The notes under the pieces: model-generated
Databases searched by the model: none
What the model was told of the DNA's origin: nothing
Seen by the model: the letters and a program-made list of their open reading frames with translations, nothing else
In this document: in pieces, positions 50,701 through 59,205 of the stretch
Layout: every line of letters starts with the position of its first letter
Numbering within the stretch: the stretch's first letter is position 1
Translations under genes and position numbers: made by a program
NCBI RefSeq assembly: GCF_021869535.1
Contig: NW_026262690.1
Coordinates: 60,954,995 to 61,018,994, forward strand
Direction of reading: 5' to 3'
Source: Mytilus californianus
Lineage: Eukaryota > Mollusca > Bivalvia > Mytilida > Mytilidae
Length of the DNA: 64,000 nt

Positions 50701-53700
50701 GTGACGGTAACACAGAAATTTCCCTCCTTTATAATACAAAGTAATATTGCGACAATAAAGCACGTTTTATCGCAGGATAACATTTTAATTAAAATTTTCT
50801 AAAACAATACTTTTTATAATCTACCACACACGAGCAGAACTATGGTATGACAATAACTTATACTAATGTTAGACATTATTTACTACACATTTTTAGATAA
50901 ATTTTCAATTCATAAGTTTTGTAACTAAACAAAACTAACGTTCCATTAGGAAAGTTGACCCTTTTACCTGTTTTGTAACTCTTTTTGGTACTTTCTGTTA
51001 CTAGTGTATTTATACACCTGGATTTCAAGCTGTTTGGTTCTCAACATTCCTGGTGAATACACAAATGTGCATGGAATGCAGTGAATATCATTCACACACT
51101 TAGACTAAATTAACTAATACTCTGATACCAATGCTGAGCACAAGGGTATTGTCCAACTAATAATTAGAATAACCATGTTTTATAACATAAATCTTGATAA
51201 ATTCTGTGTTATGAGCCAACGGTTTCAAATAGAATTCAAGTTATTTCTACGTGGTCGTTTTACGAATGCATTTATGACTGGACTGGCTCTGTAAGATAAT
51301 ATTTGTGTCACAGAAAAGTTTCATTTGTCGAAGAATCAATCTAGACATCTTTTCCTCATTGAAGACTTTCAACTGAATTCGACTAAACACTGAATTTGAA
51401 CTTGCCATTAGCAATACAATGGGTGTCACTTGTGGAGCAGAAACTGCTTACCCCCAAAGGGTTTCATAGAAGTGTTCGTGTATCTTTGGCTTTCTATGTA
51501 ATGCTTTATGGACTATTGTTTGTCTTTTCGTCTTTCATCTTTTGGGCATGGTGTATGTGTTTTCTCTTCGCCTTGTGGTAATTTATTGATGACTTTATGG
51601 TATTATCATACTTAGCAAAAATAATCAGCTTGTCTCGTCTTATTATGCACACTTTTCATGATACCTTCCTATGTCTTAATACGCTTTGACTTTCGAAGCT
51701 TTTGGGTCTGAGAGTGTCCGATTAAAAAAAAAAAGAAGAAGTCGAGTATGGCGCTTTCAATTTATAAACTGGTATGGTTGATCCTGATTTAGCAGTATAT
51801 CGATACCATACTTTTGGAACCACCTTAAAAAGACAACAAACATCAAAAAATTCATTAGACTTTATTAGAAAAAAGTCATTCAAAAGTTACCCCTTAAATT
51901 AAATATACAATGATTTTCTTGGTTTTATGCTTTTGATCTTTATTCGCCTTTAACTCGTCATTTTATATTTTGCATTGGACAATTTTGCATTATAATAAGT
52001 TTCTGACAGCTTAGATTCTCTCTGAAAACTCTTCCTCATTTTCACTTTCATTTGTATCCTATATTGACATATCATGTGTTTGTTATCAAAACAAACAATT
52101 AATGGTGTCTGAAGACCTTCCTTTACAATTATTTACCGCTATTAATTTTGTATTTGTCACTTACACTTGTCTAGGAAACCAGGGTTACGTCTGTGTTGCG
52201 TGACGTCTCGCTCATTTTTTTCATATCTGTATTTTCATTTCCGTAAGATGTTACACTGCTGGGAATATGGTGTAAAATTTGCACAATATTTTCAGACAGT
52301 GGGTTGAAATTGGTATATATTTTAATGTCTCTTTTACATCAAAACTTTTTTTGGTGGTTTGTTCAAATACTTCACCGTATAAAATAATCTAAACTATGGC
52401 TTAGAATAAACAAGTTAAAGCAACTTTAGTACTAATGGATTTACAAAATATATGGATTTTAATTGTCAAAGTTGACGTTGCAGTACATAAAAAAATTCAT
52501 TATTTGTGTGATATAGGTTTAGCTTACTGTCGCCATTTACGGAACTTCATACATTTGTTCATTATCAGATAATGTCTTGTAAAAATCGATTATTCTGATA
52601 AATTGTAGACTTTAATTTCCTGAATTATATTGCCACACCACAAGTTTAAACAGAATTATATCTGACCATTCCCTTTGATAATACTTGGCAACCATATTTT
52701 GTCCTAAATCGACACATGAATCAGTAGGTACTTTCTTTGCTATTTTCAACACCACTCCTTTAGACGAGATGATAACGCGTCACCTAACAAATAAGGTGAC
52801 ACGATGTCGATGTCCAGATAGTAATTCATGCTTACACGAAAGTTTTATTTAAGATTAATCATTAATTTTGAAATTTGTAAAACAATATTCTTTCTTATGC
52901 AATTTTAAATCGTCCCAGATGAATAACAAGTCTGTAATAAGACAATCTGTTCTTTATTGGATGTTTATGCAACAAGCGCCCTATAATTCGACAACAAGGT
53001 ACAGAAAGTAGTGAATTATGAAGGTGCATTTTGCATAATTATAGGATTCGTAGATATCTGAAATTTAATATAGAGCTGGTATCTTCAGTGATATCTAATT
53101 CTCAGTTGTTAACCTATTTCTCTTATGGTAAAAATTGTCTTTGTCCTGTGGGAATATTTTCGATATATTCATTGGCCTAACGAATAGCCAATGGAAATGT
53201 CGCAATTTCGTAACACATTGCAGGATAGGCCAACCAAATTAACACATTTTTCGTATTACTTATTCAAATCACGTTCAGTATGATACAAGATATGTCCATT
53301 CATGCGAGAAATAGATCGCAGAGATGTGTGAATAAAGTTGATGCGGGAATGAATCAACCAGAACGCAACCAAACATCACAAAAAACAGACATCTAGATAA
53401 CAACATATATAATCATCAACAATAAAGAAATGCCTTAGCCACGCGACAAGGTCTATATCGACTTGAAAGAATGGTGAATTGGTGTTTAACGTCCAGTGAC
53501 GAATATAACATGCATATCAGGATGACAACATATCAATGTTATGTGAATATAAACAATTCTTTGTAATAGATCATCACGCTGAGTCTGATTTTAAACGTGC
53601 TGGTTTACAAGGTAGCAGTTGACAGGAAGACATGTCACCTAACCCGTAAACATTATTCTTACACCGAGCCGTCTTTCTACTCTTGTCTTGTTTTTTTTTA

Positions 53701-54962
53701 TGAGTTATAAGTTGAGTGATTAGAAAAAGTAAACTGGATCTATGTAAACGAATAATGGACTAGCAACAGAACGAACTCAGTATATCATTGTTTAGACGTT
53801 TTAGTCTCTTTTATTATAGTATAGAAATTATTCATTATGGTATAGAGACTATTAGTAAACAGATTACTGTTATACTCTAACAACCTTTTCTCCAGAAATT
53901 ACACTCGCAGATAATTTCAAACTTTATATAATGAATTATTCTCTTGTAGATAATATCAAACATTGTCTCAAGAAATTATACTCTCATAGTTGATATCAAA
54001 CTTTGCCTCTATAATTCAACTCTTGTAGATAATAAAAAAGAATTCTAAAAAATAAAAATATGTAAACATGTGTATGTTAAAAAAAAAAGGTTATGAATGA
54101 AATAAGAATTTTTTTTTGTAATTCACTGATAGAACAATGCGGTCTACGTTGTGATTTTGGACCTGTAGAAAATTTGAAACGGCATTAATCTTACTTCCCT
54201 GTATTGAAATACAATTGCTTTACCAAAATTCCGACTTGTTTGCCTGTCTAAAGTTAAGATTAGTGGTGTCAATGCTCTCAGGCTAAGGTTGGAACTCCCT
54301 ATAACCATAAACGGTTCTGGTTGTTTTGTACAGGTCTTGTTTTGGTTTCTCCAGTGTTTATATTTTTGACAGAATCACGCGGTGTGCGCACAGAAATCAT
54401 GTCATATCTTTGTACAAATTGATAAATTGTTGTTCTGCAAAACTACTTAGATTTTGTTTACTTTTACATTCCCAGCCTTTGACTCAAGACAGAAGGGAAT
54501 ATATGGAAGATTATTCATATATGTTTAACTTACTCATTTCTGATTTTTTACGATATTAGCGATTTGCTCTTTGACATCAATTAAAGATTTTTATGGATGA
54601 TAAACATCATTGAGAGCAAAGTTTTTCCTAAGCAAGATTAAACATTGTGTTTATCAATAATATTTTATGTCATTGGTAAGATTGTTTTGATTCGTCTAAA
54701 GTGGTATCATCTCATTCTGTATTTGGTTTCTTTAAACGTACAAAACACAGTATAAGTTGCGAAAGTTTGTTGCAGAATTTATAAAAATTTAGAAAGAAAG
54801 AGACATTTTTCAAAATTTGTTTATAGCACTATTTCAAAAACTCGTTGTTTTTTTTTAGTTTAAATCATATCTCAGAAATTGACTTAGATTTTAATATACA
54901 CTAGAAAGCCATGCTTTCTTCTTCATTTGATAAATGATATGTTCATAGCATAACATATATTT

Positions 54963-55025
<63 letters not shown>

Positions 55026-58000
55026 GAGCTCTGGAAATTGCAAGAACTCATTACAGCTTAATCGATTTTATCACTTCTATAATATTACAAAGTAACAATT
55101 AAGAGAGTTCCAGTTGCTTGTTGTTTTCCTCCATTATTGGTTCTTCTTATCCTCTTAGTAATAATGTTTAACGTTGTAAAACTAATAATCTTGTCAAATT
55201 GATTCCTCGATACATTCCACGACACATCAACAACTGTATGGTTTTTCTCTGAAAATTAATAGACTAGTTTATAAAACCTTCTAATCCGTCAAACAAGGGA
55301 CAGAATGAATTCCCATACGCCATTTCATTTCAGAAATTAATCCCCATTCATCATCAGGAATAACTGTGAAAAAAAAATCTTTTTAATCTGGGGCTTATAT
55401 AAGTGAATTGAAAAGAAGCCAGATTTTCATTTCATATTACCAAACGAACTTATTCTTATGTCTTAAAAAGTAGGATAAACATTTAAAATTCTGATAATAA
55501 TCTTTCAATTAACTTCATGGGTTTCTCTTATAAAAGAGAAAACTATTAAGATCAGGCATTATAGAATATCAGATATGTTTTCTATGAATGAATAAACATG
55601 CTAAGACAAAAGGATACAGTTCAAAAAGGGGTCAACATTGACCTTAAAAAGTATAGTTTCCTTCAAGTAATTATTACACTTATGACACAAAAAATTCTAA
55701 GGAGAACTTGATGCATTTTTGCATATTGTATCATGTCATTTTAATGCCATATATTCCCATTTTAATGAAGAATTGTTGAGTTGTCTGTTTTTTAAGTACT
55801 TTTAAGATTTTATTCAAAGGTTTTGGCCAACGTTTAAAAAAAGACCTGAAAATGCACGTTTTACTTATACAATTATCTTATGTATTATTACACATGTTAT
55901 TTGATTATGACTTGAAATGCTTTCGGAAGAAGATATGATATTCACGAGAACACGTGTTTATCTGTCTGCTCTTCTTCTCTTTGTATACAAACACATTTTT
56001 ACAATTTTTTCCTTTTCAGGTAACCCTTGCGAAGAAGATAAACCATTTCTTTGTCGATCGTCACCAACATGTATAGCTTTAGAACAAGTGTGTGATTCTA
56101 TTCCGCAATGTCCTGATGGGTTCGATGAAAGTCCAGCTTTATGTAATGCTAGTAAGTTTTTAAAACTATTACAATCTATTATCACTTCTTATGTCAACCG
56201 GGCACTACTCGAACTTAAAAGTGAATATCATCCAGGTGGTCTCATGGTAATGTGCTCGCTTTGAGTGTAAGAGGTCGTTGGTTTGATCCTCGGCTACGTC
56301 AAACCACAGACTTTATAATGAAGATAGTATACCGATTTCGAATAAAATATAATATACATAGACTTTCATGTGAGTGACGAACCCTTTAAATAGACGGAAC
56401 TCAAAGATAAGACGACAGGATAAGCATCTCCTACTACTCAAAGATAAGACGACAGGGTGAGCATCTCCTACTACTCAAAGATAAGACGACAGGGTAAGCA
56501 TCTCCTACTATTCATACATCTGCCTTCCTACGATTCCAAGGCAGTACCGAGTAACAAGTGTACCCTTTGCGAATTAGTATTTGCTAAATTTTGTCGACTC
56601 AGAGCCAGAATAATGTCTTCGGGAGGGTAACATGTCTTCTCGCGGATTGTGACCTTGTTGACTTGCACATCAAAATCCGATTTGGGATATCAGACAAGCG
56701 AATAAATGATACTTATGGCAAATAATAAAAAATACTAGTGACAATCAAAGCAAAATTAATACAAGGGTCGATCAAAGCAAAAATGATGCCATGGCCAAGC
56801 AAAGCAAAAATGATACTGATGGCAAATCGAAACAAAAAGGTGCTAAGAATAAAACAAAGCAAAAATGCTACTAACGCGCTACCAAAGCAAAATTGATACT
56901 AGGGTCGATCAAAGGAAAAATGATGATAGGGTCTTGCAAAGCAAACTTGAATGATACTGATGACCAATCAAAACAAAAAGGTGCTAAGAGCCCATCTAAG
57001 CAAAAATGCTTCTAAGGGACAGTCAAAGCAAAACTGCCTCTAAGGGGCAGTCAAAGTAAACATCATAAGTCAATGAAGGAGCGACAACACTTAGGCACTT
57101 GTCTCTGAAAAAAATATGTTCTATTAAGGTATATAGGGAAAAAAATTTCAGAGACAAGTGCCTGAGAGACATTACCATGAACGAAGGAGAAAACACAATA
57201 AAAATTTTAAATTGTCATGAAAACACTAACCTTACACAAAAAAGTTGATATCAAGAAACTTGATGCAAACCAAAAACTATGGTGAATTCAGATGCTTTTG
57301 AACACATAACAGTTGGTGTTTCTATAAGCAGAGCAAATAAATCAAATCAAAATCCCAGTCCTGATTATAGCAGGAAGATTTCCTGCTACACTAAAAACAT
57401 TTATCCATCCTAACATTATAGGGGTGACTAGGGATGACTAATATCATCTAATAATACATAAAAAATAATCAACAACGACTCCCCCGGAAAAAACAGACAT
57501 ACAAACTAATACAAACAAACACGAACAACACATGGTTCAGAAAACCTGACTTAGTAAAGGCACAACATGTGTTGGATGGAGATATTAATGTCGATTCACT
57601 ACCTATTGGAACTTAAGTCTCTAAAAATGATTTCATTATTTCCCTATGGAAAAGATAAGTTTGGTAAGACAGTCGTGGGCCAGAAGCATTACCTGAAAAA
57701 TACAAATTTTAGAATTAGAACTAGTTCAAAACAAGTGAGTTTGTATGTTTAAAGCAAGATGTTTTAGATAATATCGCAATGATTAATTATTTGCATTATA
57801 GAAAAAAGACCTTCAATAGGAGATCTGGAGGATTTTCTAATCAAAAACGAGCATTGGATAATCCCTGCATTATTTAATGGAGCCTCACCAGAATTAGTAG
57901 CTCATAGCCTAGTTGGTAAATATTTTGTAAGAAATTAAGAAAAATCGGATTCGTTTTATGTGAAGTTTATTGTACTGCTTGAATTACTTAGGGTGATACT

Positions 58001-59129
58001 GTGTTTTTTTTTACACAAAATTCTTCAAGTACGCACATAACATACCGGCTGGGAAAACTTCTTGGAGCATCAAACTATATATAGCTAAGCAAATGGCACG
58101 AAAAACTGCCTAAAGTTTACTTAGCGAAACACTGGCATATAACTGATATGTACATACCGATTAATGGAACATTGCCGAATTAGAATAAAGATATATTAAA
58201 ACATAAATATTCATAGGATTTTTTTTCATTATCAAATCTTAGAGATAGAACATTTCCAAAAGACTATTTTGTTTGGCAATTTCTTTATGTTCATATTATC
58301 CAGTATTCAATTTGGTGATCGCTAATTCAGAACAGCAAAATAATACCACATTGTATATTTTTAATTTGATATAATAATGAGGTATAAAACATATGTTTTT
58401 ATGCTAAAACCACGACAAACTATATTTTATCTTGTATAATTCTATCAGAATTTGTTATTATCAGAAATGTGATATTAATAAAAATGGAAATTGAAACGAG
58501 TTATAGATTTCTTTCCGTATTTTGCCGAAGTTTTCATAATATAGTTATTTATCTGACGGATACATGACCAGAATATAACTAATCTCATAAGTTGTGTTTT
58601 CGTTTCATATTCCTTTTATTTACACAGGCAGATAGATTTGAATTAGCTAGACAAAATAAATATAATCTCAAAATTGTTCTTTCTATATTATAGCAATTGT
58701 TGACTTAATACGTGACGTATAAGAGAACAATTTGCCAAATTAATACATAGTCAATTAGATAAAACATTTTTCAGAGTTATAAGACTTTCAATATCAAAGA
58801 AAACCTTTTATTACATTTTTGTAATAAATGACATTATTTTAACATGCAAATTTCTATGTATAATCATGCACAGAGTGGTACTTTTCTAACATTATAATCA
58901 TCCTTGACATTTTTTTTAAATTTATTTCTGAATAGTGTCGTCAGATTTGGAAGAGGTGAAACTTATGGTTGGAATGGACCCACAATCAGAAGAAAATCTT
59001 CATGAAGCTTTTATGGCGGTACTGACTGGAGACGAAAGGCCATTGTTGAAAATGGGAATGCCTCAGGAAGAATGGTTCGATGTACAATTCATGCTGAACA
59101 GGCTGATTGAAGGTGGTCTACAAGTGTGA
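44566..59129 (+). CDS. prohormone-4 / IDLSRF-like neuropeptide precursor (4 coding exons, 193 aa)
   Basis: Coding join 44566-44707, 56020-56151, 57802-57915, 58936-59129 (582 nt, 193 residues plus TGA). The product should be a secreted neuropeptide precursor that enters the secretory pathway and is cut at dibasic sites. Seen in order: a signal peptide of about 23 residues (hydrophobic IIVYLLGLLCACVYG); a peptide with core V26-D-F-S-R-L31, an Arg-Arg at 35-36 and Lys-Arg at 41-42; an LDL-receptor class A module with six cysteines (51, 59, 65, 72, 78, 89) and the calcium-cage pattern CPDGFDE at 78-84; Lys-Lys-Arg at 92-94; then a conserved C-terminal region to residue 193, rich in Glu, Leu and Met and without cysteine. 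Signal peptide, D-[LF]-S-R peptide, LDLa module and conserved tail together are the signature of the prohormone-4/NPP-4 family of insects and molluscs. Every exon joins in frame with GT-AG sites. Family assignment is from knowledge of the architecture; receptor and function are not visible. Confidence 0.93.
46195..46780 (-). mobile_element. family A retroelement, 3' end (in intron 1 of prohormone-4)
   Basis: On the minus strand 46598-46760 reads EIYGGHHDLLSSNGITVSQI, then ITDMFHLSLQQNRPPFLNHY and VSPNVNVGIF. This is a longer C-terminus than in the other copies. The tail follows toward lower coordinates: the CCACCAAAAACCACC block at 46319-46333 and the MATAGTYAAAGATGGAAAG-type stretch at 46228-46250. 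The insertion is antisense to the neuropeptide gene and decayed (residues of the KFYGR motif have changed, and the frame is broken upstream). Confidence 0.75.
47790..48560. other. GC-rich island of unknown origin in intron 1
   Basis: The base composition changes sharply: the line 48361-48420 is 37/60 G+C in a window that is otherwise about one third. It contains AAGATGGCCGCC (48303-48314) and AAAATGGCG (48319-48327), which resemble YY1-type initiator sites. A tandem repeat with units 48395-48458 and 48459-48525 shares CCGACC-TGCGAGGGCT, AGCCAGTCAA and AGCCACCTTA. A frame from ATG 47795 continues, with one frameshift, into a second open stretch (about 47940-48095) whose translation I do not recognise. 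It could be the 5' region of a mobile element or a relic promoter. There is no evidence that it is expressed. Confidence 0.6.
48395..48525. repeat. 64-67 bp tandem repeat, two units
   Basis: Units 48395-48458 and 48459-48525 both begin CCGACC-TGCGAGGGCT and end CAGCCACCTTA or TAGCCACCTTA, with moderate divergence in the middle. It sits at the end of the GC-rich island. Confidence 0.8.
49091..49159 (+). repeat. 23-bp tandem repeat, three units
   Basis: Units 49091-49113, 49114-49136 and 49137-49159 share ATAACATAAAGAATTGCCAT plus GGT, with one or two mismatches. Confidence 0.92.
50492..50680. repeat. three related 30-bp palindromes
   Basis: Palindromes lie at 50492-50522, 50546-50575 and 50651-50680. 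Each pairs ACAGGG-ATA with TAT-CCCTGT around a GGGCTC-like centre. The second is inverted relative to the first; the third is the most symmetric. Next to the third lies CAACCAATCA, an inverted CCAAT-like word (50685-50694). They may be ends of a DNA transposon. Confidence 0.8.
51390..51600 (+). mobile_element. family A tail fragment (in intron 1)
   Basis: TGGGTGTCACTTGTGGAGCA (51420-51439) and GAAACTGCTTACCCCCAAAG match the block after the reverse-transcriptase stop codon in the copy at 5630-5976. Then come GTTCGTGTATC, ACTATTGTTTGTCTTTTCGT and TTGGGCATGG, a diverged form of the tail. An internal deletion joins the two parts. Confidence 0.6.
53465..53530 (-). repeat. LINE-type 3' tail fragment
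   Basis: Reverse complement: ATATTCGTCACTGGACGTTA followed by AACACCAATTC. This fits the tail block seen at 34940-34965 (CACTGGAAGGTAAGCAACC). The terminal AATC repeats are missing. Confidence 0.5.
53897..54034 (+). repeat. degenerate 37-40 bp tandem repeat, four units
   Basis: Units start at 53897, 53934, 53974 and 54013. Each carries the pattern AATTA-(C/T)TCT-GTAGATAATATCAAAC-TT with substitutions and small indels. Confidence 0.75.
54965..55024 (+). repeat. (CT)n(CA)n microsatellite
   Basis: About 25 CT units (54965-55015) are followed by four to five CA units. Confidence 0.97.
56020..56151 (+). CDS. prohormone-4 coding exon 2 (LDL-receptor class A module)
   Basis: This is a 132-nt exon, symmetric phase 1-1, holding precisely one LDLa module (residues 48-91 plus a split Lys92). 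The acceptor is CCTTTTCAG|G and the donor is A|GTAAGT, close to consensus. Cysteine spacings are C-x7-C-x5-C-x6-C-x5-C-x10-C. The acidic residues in DSIPQCPDGFDES are those expected to bind calcium in LDLa folds. One domain in one symmetric exon is the classical arrangement of shuffled extracellular modules. Confidence 0.95.
56230..56335 (+). repeat. tRNA-derived SINE in intron 2
   Basis: GGTGGTCTCATGGTAATGTG (56235-56254) is an A-box region. GTGCTCGCTTTGAGTGTAAG follows, and then the B box GGTTTGATCC at 56280-56289 with about 35 bases between boxes, as in tRNA. Then comes CAAACCACAGACTTTATAAT, part of the body I recall from bivalve SINEs. It lies 80 bases downstream of the LDLa exon donor. 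A minus-strand frame overlapping the exon is incidental. Confidence 0.75.
56399..56509 (+). repeat. 37-bp tandem repeat, three units (intron 2)
   Basis: Units start at 56399, 56436 and 56473: ACTCAAAGATAAGACGACAG, then G(G/A)T(G/A)AGCATCTCCTACT. Only two positions vary. Confidence 0.96.
56710..57062 (+). repeat. degenerate 27-30 bp minisatellite (intron 2)
   Basis: About 12-13 units follow the pattern (A/T)CAAAGCAAAAATG-TACTAAGGG with variable length (27-31 bases). Alternating unit subtypes occur: 'GATACTGATGGC' and 'AAACAAAAAGGTGCTAAGA' follow each other at two places (56810-56850 and 56953-56990), suggesting a higher-order repeat. Confidence 0.88.
57091..57166. repeat. short foldback element (hairpin module) in intron 2
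   Basis: The arms 57091-57110 (TTAGGCACTTGTCTCTGAAA) and 57147-57166 pair in 19 of 20 positions around a 36-base AT-rich spacer. The arm sequence matches the large hairpin arms inside TIR-element copies B and C (CACTTGTCTC-GAAAAAAA). Confidence 0.9.
57802..57915 (+). CDS. prohormone-4 coding exon 3 (KKR site and start of conserved C-terminal region)
   Basis: This is a 114-nt exon, symmetric phase 1-1, encoding the rest of Lys92 to Val129 and the first base of Val130. The acceptor is TTGCATTATAG and the donor is G|GTAAAT. It opens with Lys-Lys-Arg, a likely prohormone-convertase site that would release the LDLa part from the tail. The conserved stretch RPSIGDLEDFLIKNEHWIIP follows. No overlapping alternative frame is credible, because the join on both sides continues the family-like sequence. 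Confidence 0.92.
57916..58935 (+). other. prohormone-4 intron 3 (1.0 kb, phase 1)
   Basis: This is an AT-rich GT-AG intron between exons 3 and 4. I see no repeat, RNA gene or coding remnant in it. Confidence 0.85.
58936..59129 (+). CDS. prohormone-4 coding exon 4 (C-terminal region and stop)
   Basis: This exon encodes Val130 to Val193 and TGA at 59127-59129. The acceptor is TTTCTGAATAG. The sequence is acidic and helix-prone (SSDLEEVKLMVGMDPQSEEN, then a run with EEWFDVQFMLNRLIEGG) and has no dibasic site, so it is likely released as one C-terminal fragment of about 99 residues. The ORF before the splice site is shorter and unrelated, which supports the acceptor position. Confidence 0.94.
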
Positions 59130-59199
59130 CGTAATGATGACGTCACATTAAATGCCATATATTATTCAAAATGATCTTCAGAAAAACATATTTTGTAAC

Positions 59200-59205
59200 A
59201 ATAAA
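59200..59205 (+). terminator. polyadenylation signal AATAAA of the prohormone-4 gene
   Basis: AATAAAG lies 71 bases after the stop codon in an AT-rich 3' region (59130 to about 59225). It is the first canonical signal downstream. Cleavage would be expected about 15-25 bases later. The short 3' UTR includes the palindrome TGACGTCA at 59138-59145. Confidence 0.75.

Larger units (their letters stand above)
44708..56019 (+). other. prohormone-4 intron 1 (11.3 kb, phase 1)
   Basis: This GT-AG intron separates the signal/peptide exon from the LDLa exon. It holds family A retroelement pieces (46195-46780, 51390-51600), a GC-rich island (47790-48560), a 23-bp triplication (49091-49159), three palindromes (50492-50680), a LINE tail (53465-53530), a degenerate 39-bp repeat (53897-54034) and a CT microsatellite. 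The stretches in between (44.7-46.2, 46.8-47.2, 51.6-53.4 and 55.0-56.0 kb) are AT-rich and show me nothing. The segment 47195-47650 has the look of interspersed repeat, but I could not assign it. Confidence 0.85.
56152..57801 (+). other. prohormone-4 intron 2 (1.65 kb, phase 1)
   Basis: This GT-AG intron lies between the LDLa exon and exon 3. It contains a tRNA-derived SINE 80 bases after the donor, a 37-bp tandem triplication, a degenerate minisatellite and a 76-bp hairpin, all annotated separately. The last 600 bases (57180-57801) show no recognisable feature. Confidence 0.85.

Noticed and set aside
55958-56185. 75-codon minus-strand frame over the LDLa exon
   Set aside because: It is the antisense shadow of a well-supported sense exon with canonical splice sites.
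56710-57062. Possible CRISPR-like array (regularly spaced similar units)
   Set aside because: Units are contiguous and degenerate with no unique spacers, in an animal intron. It is a minisatellite.
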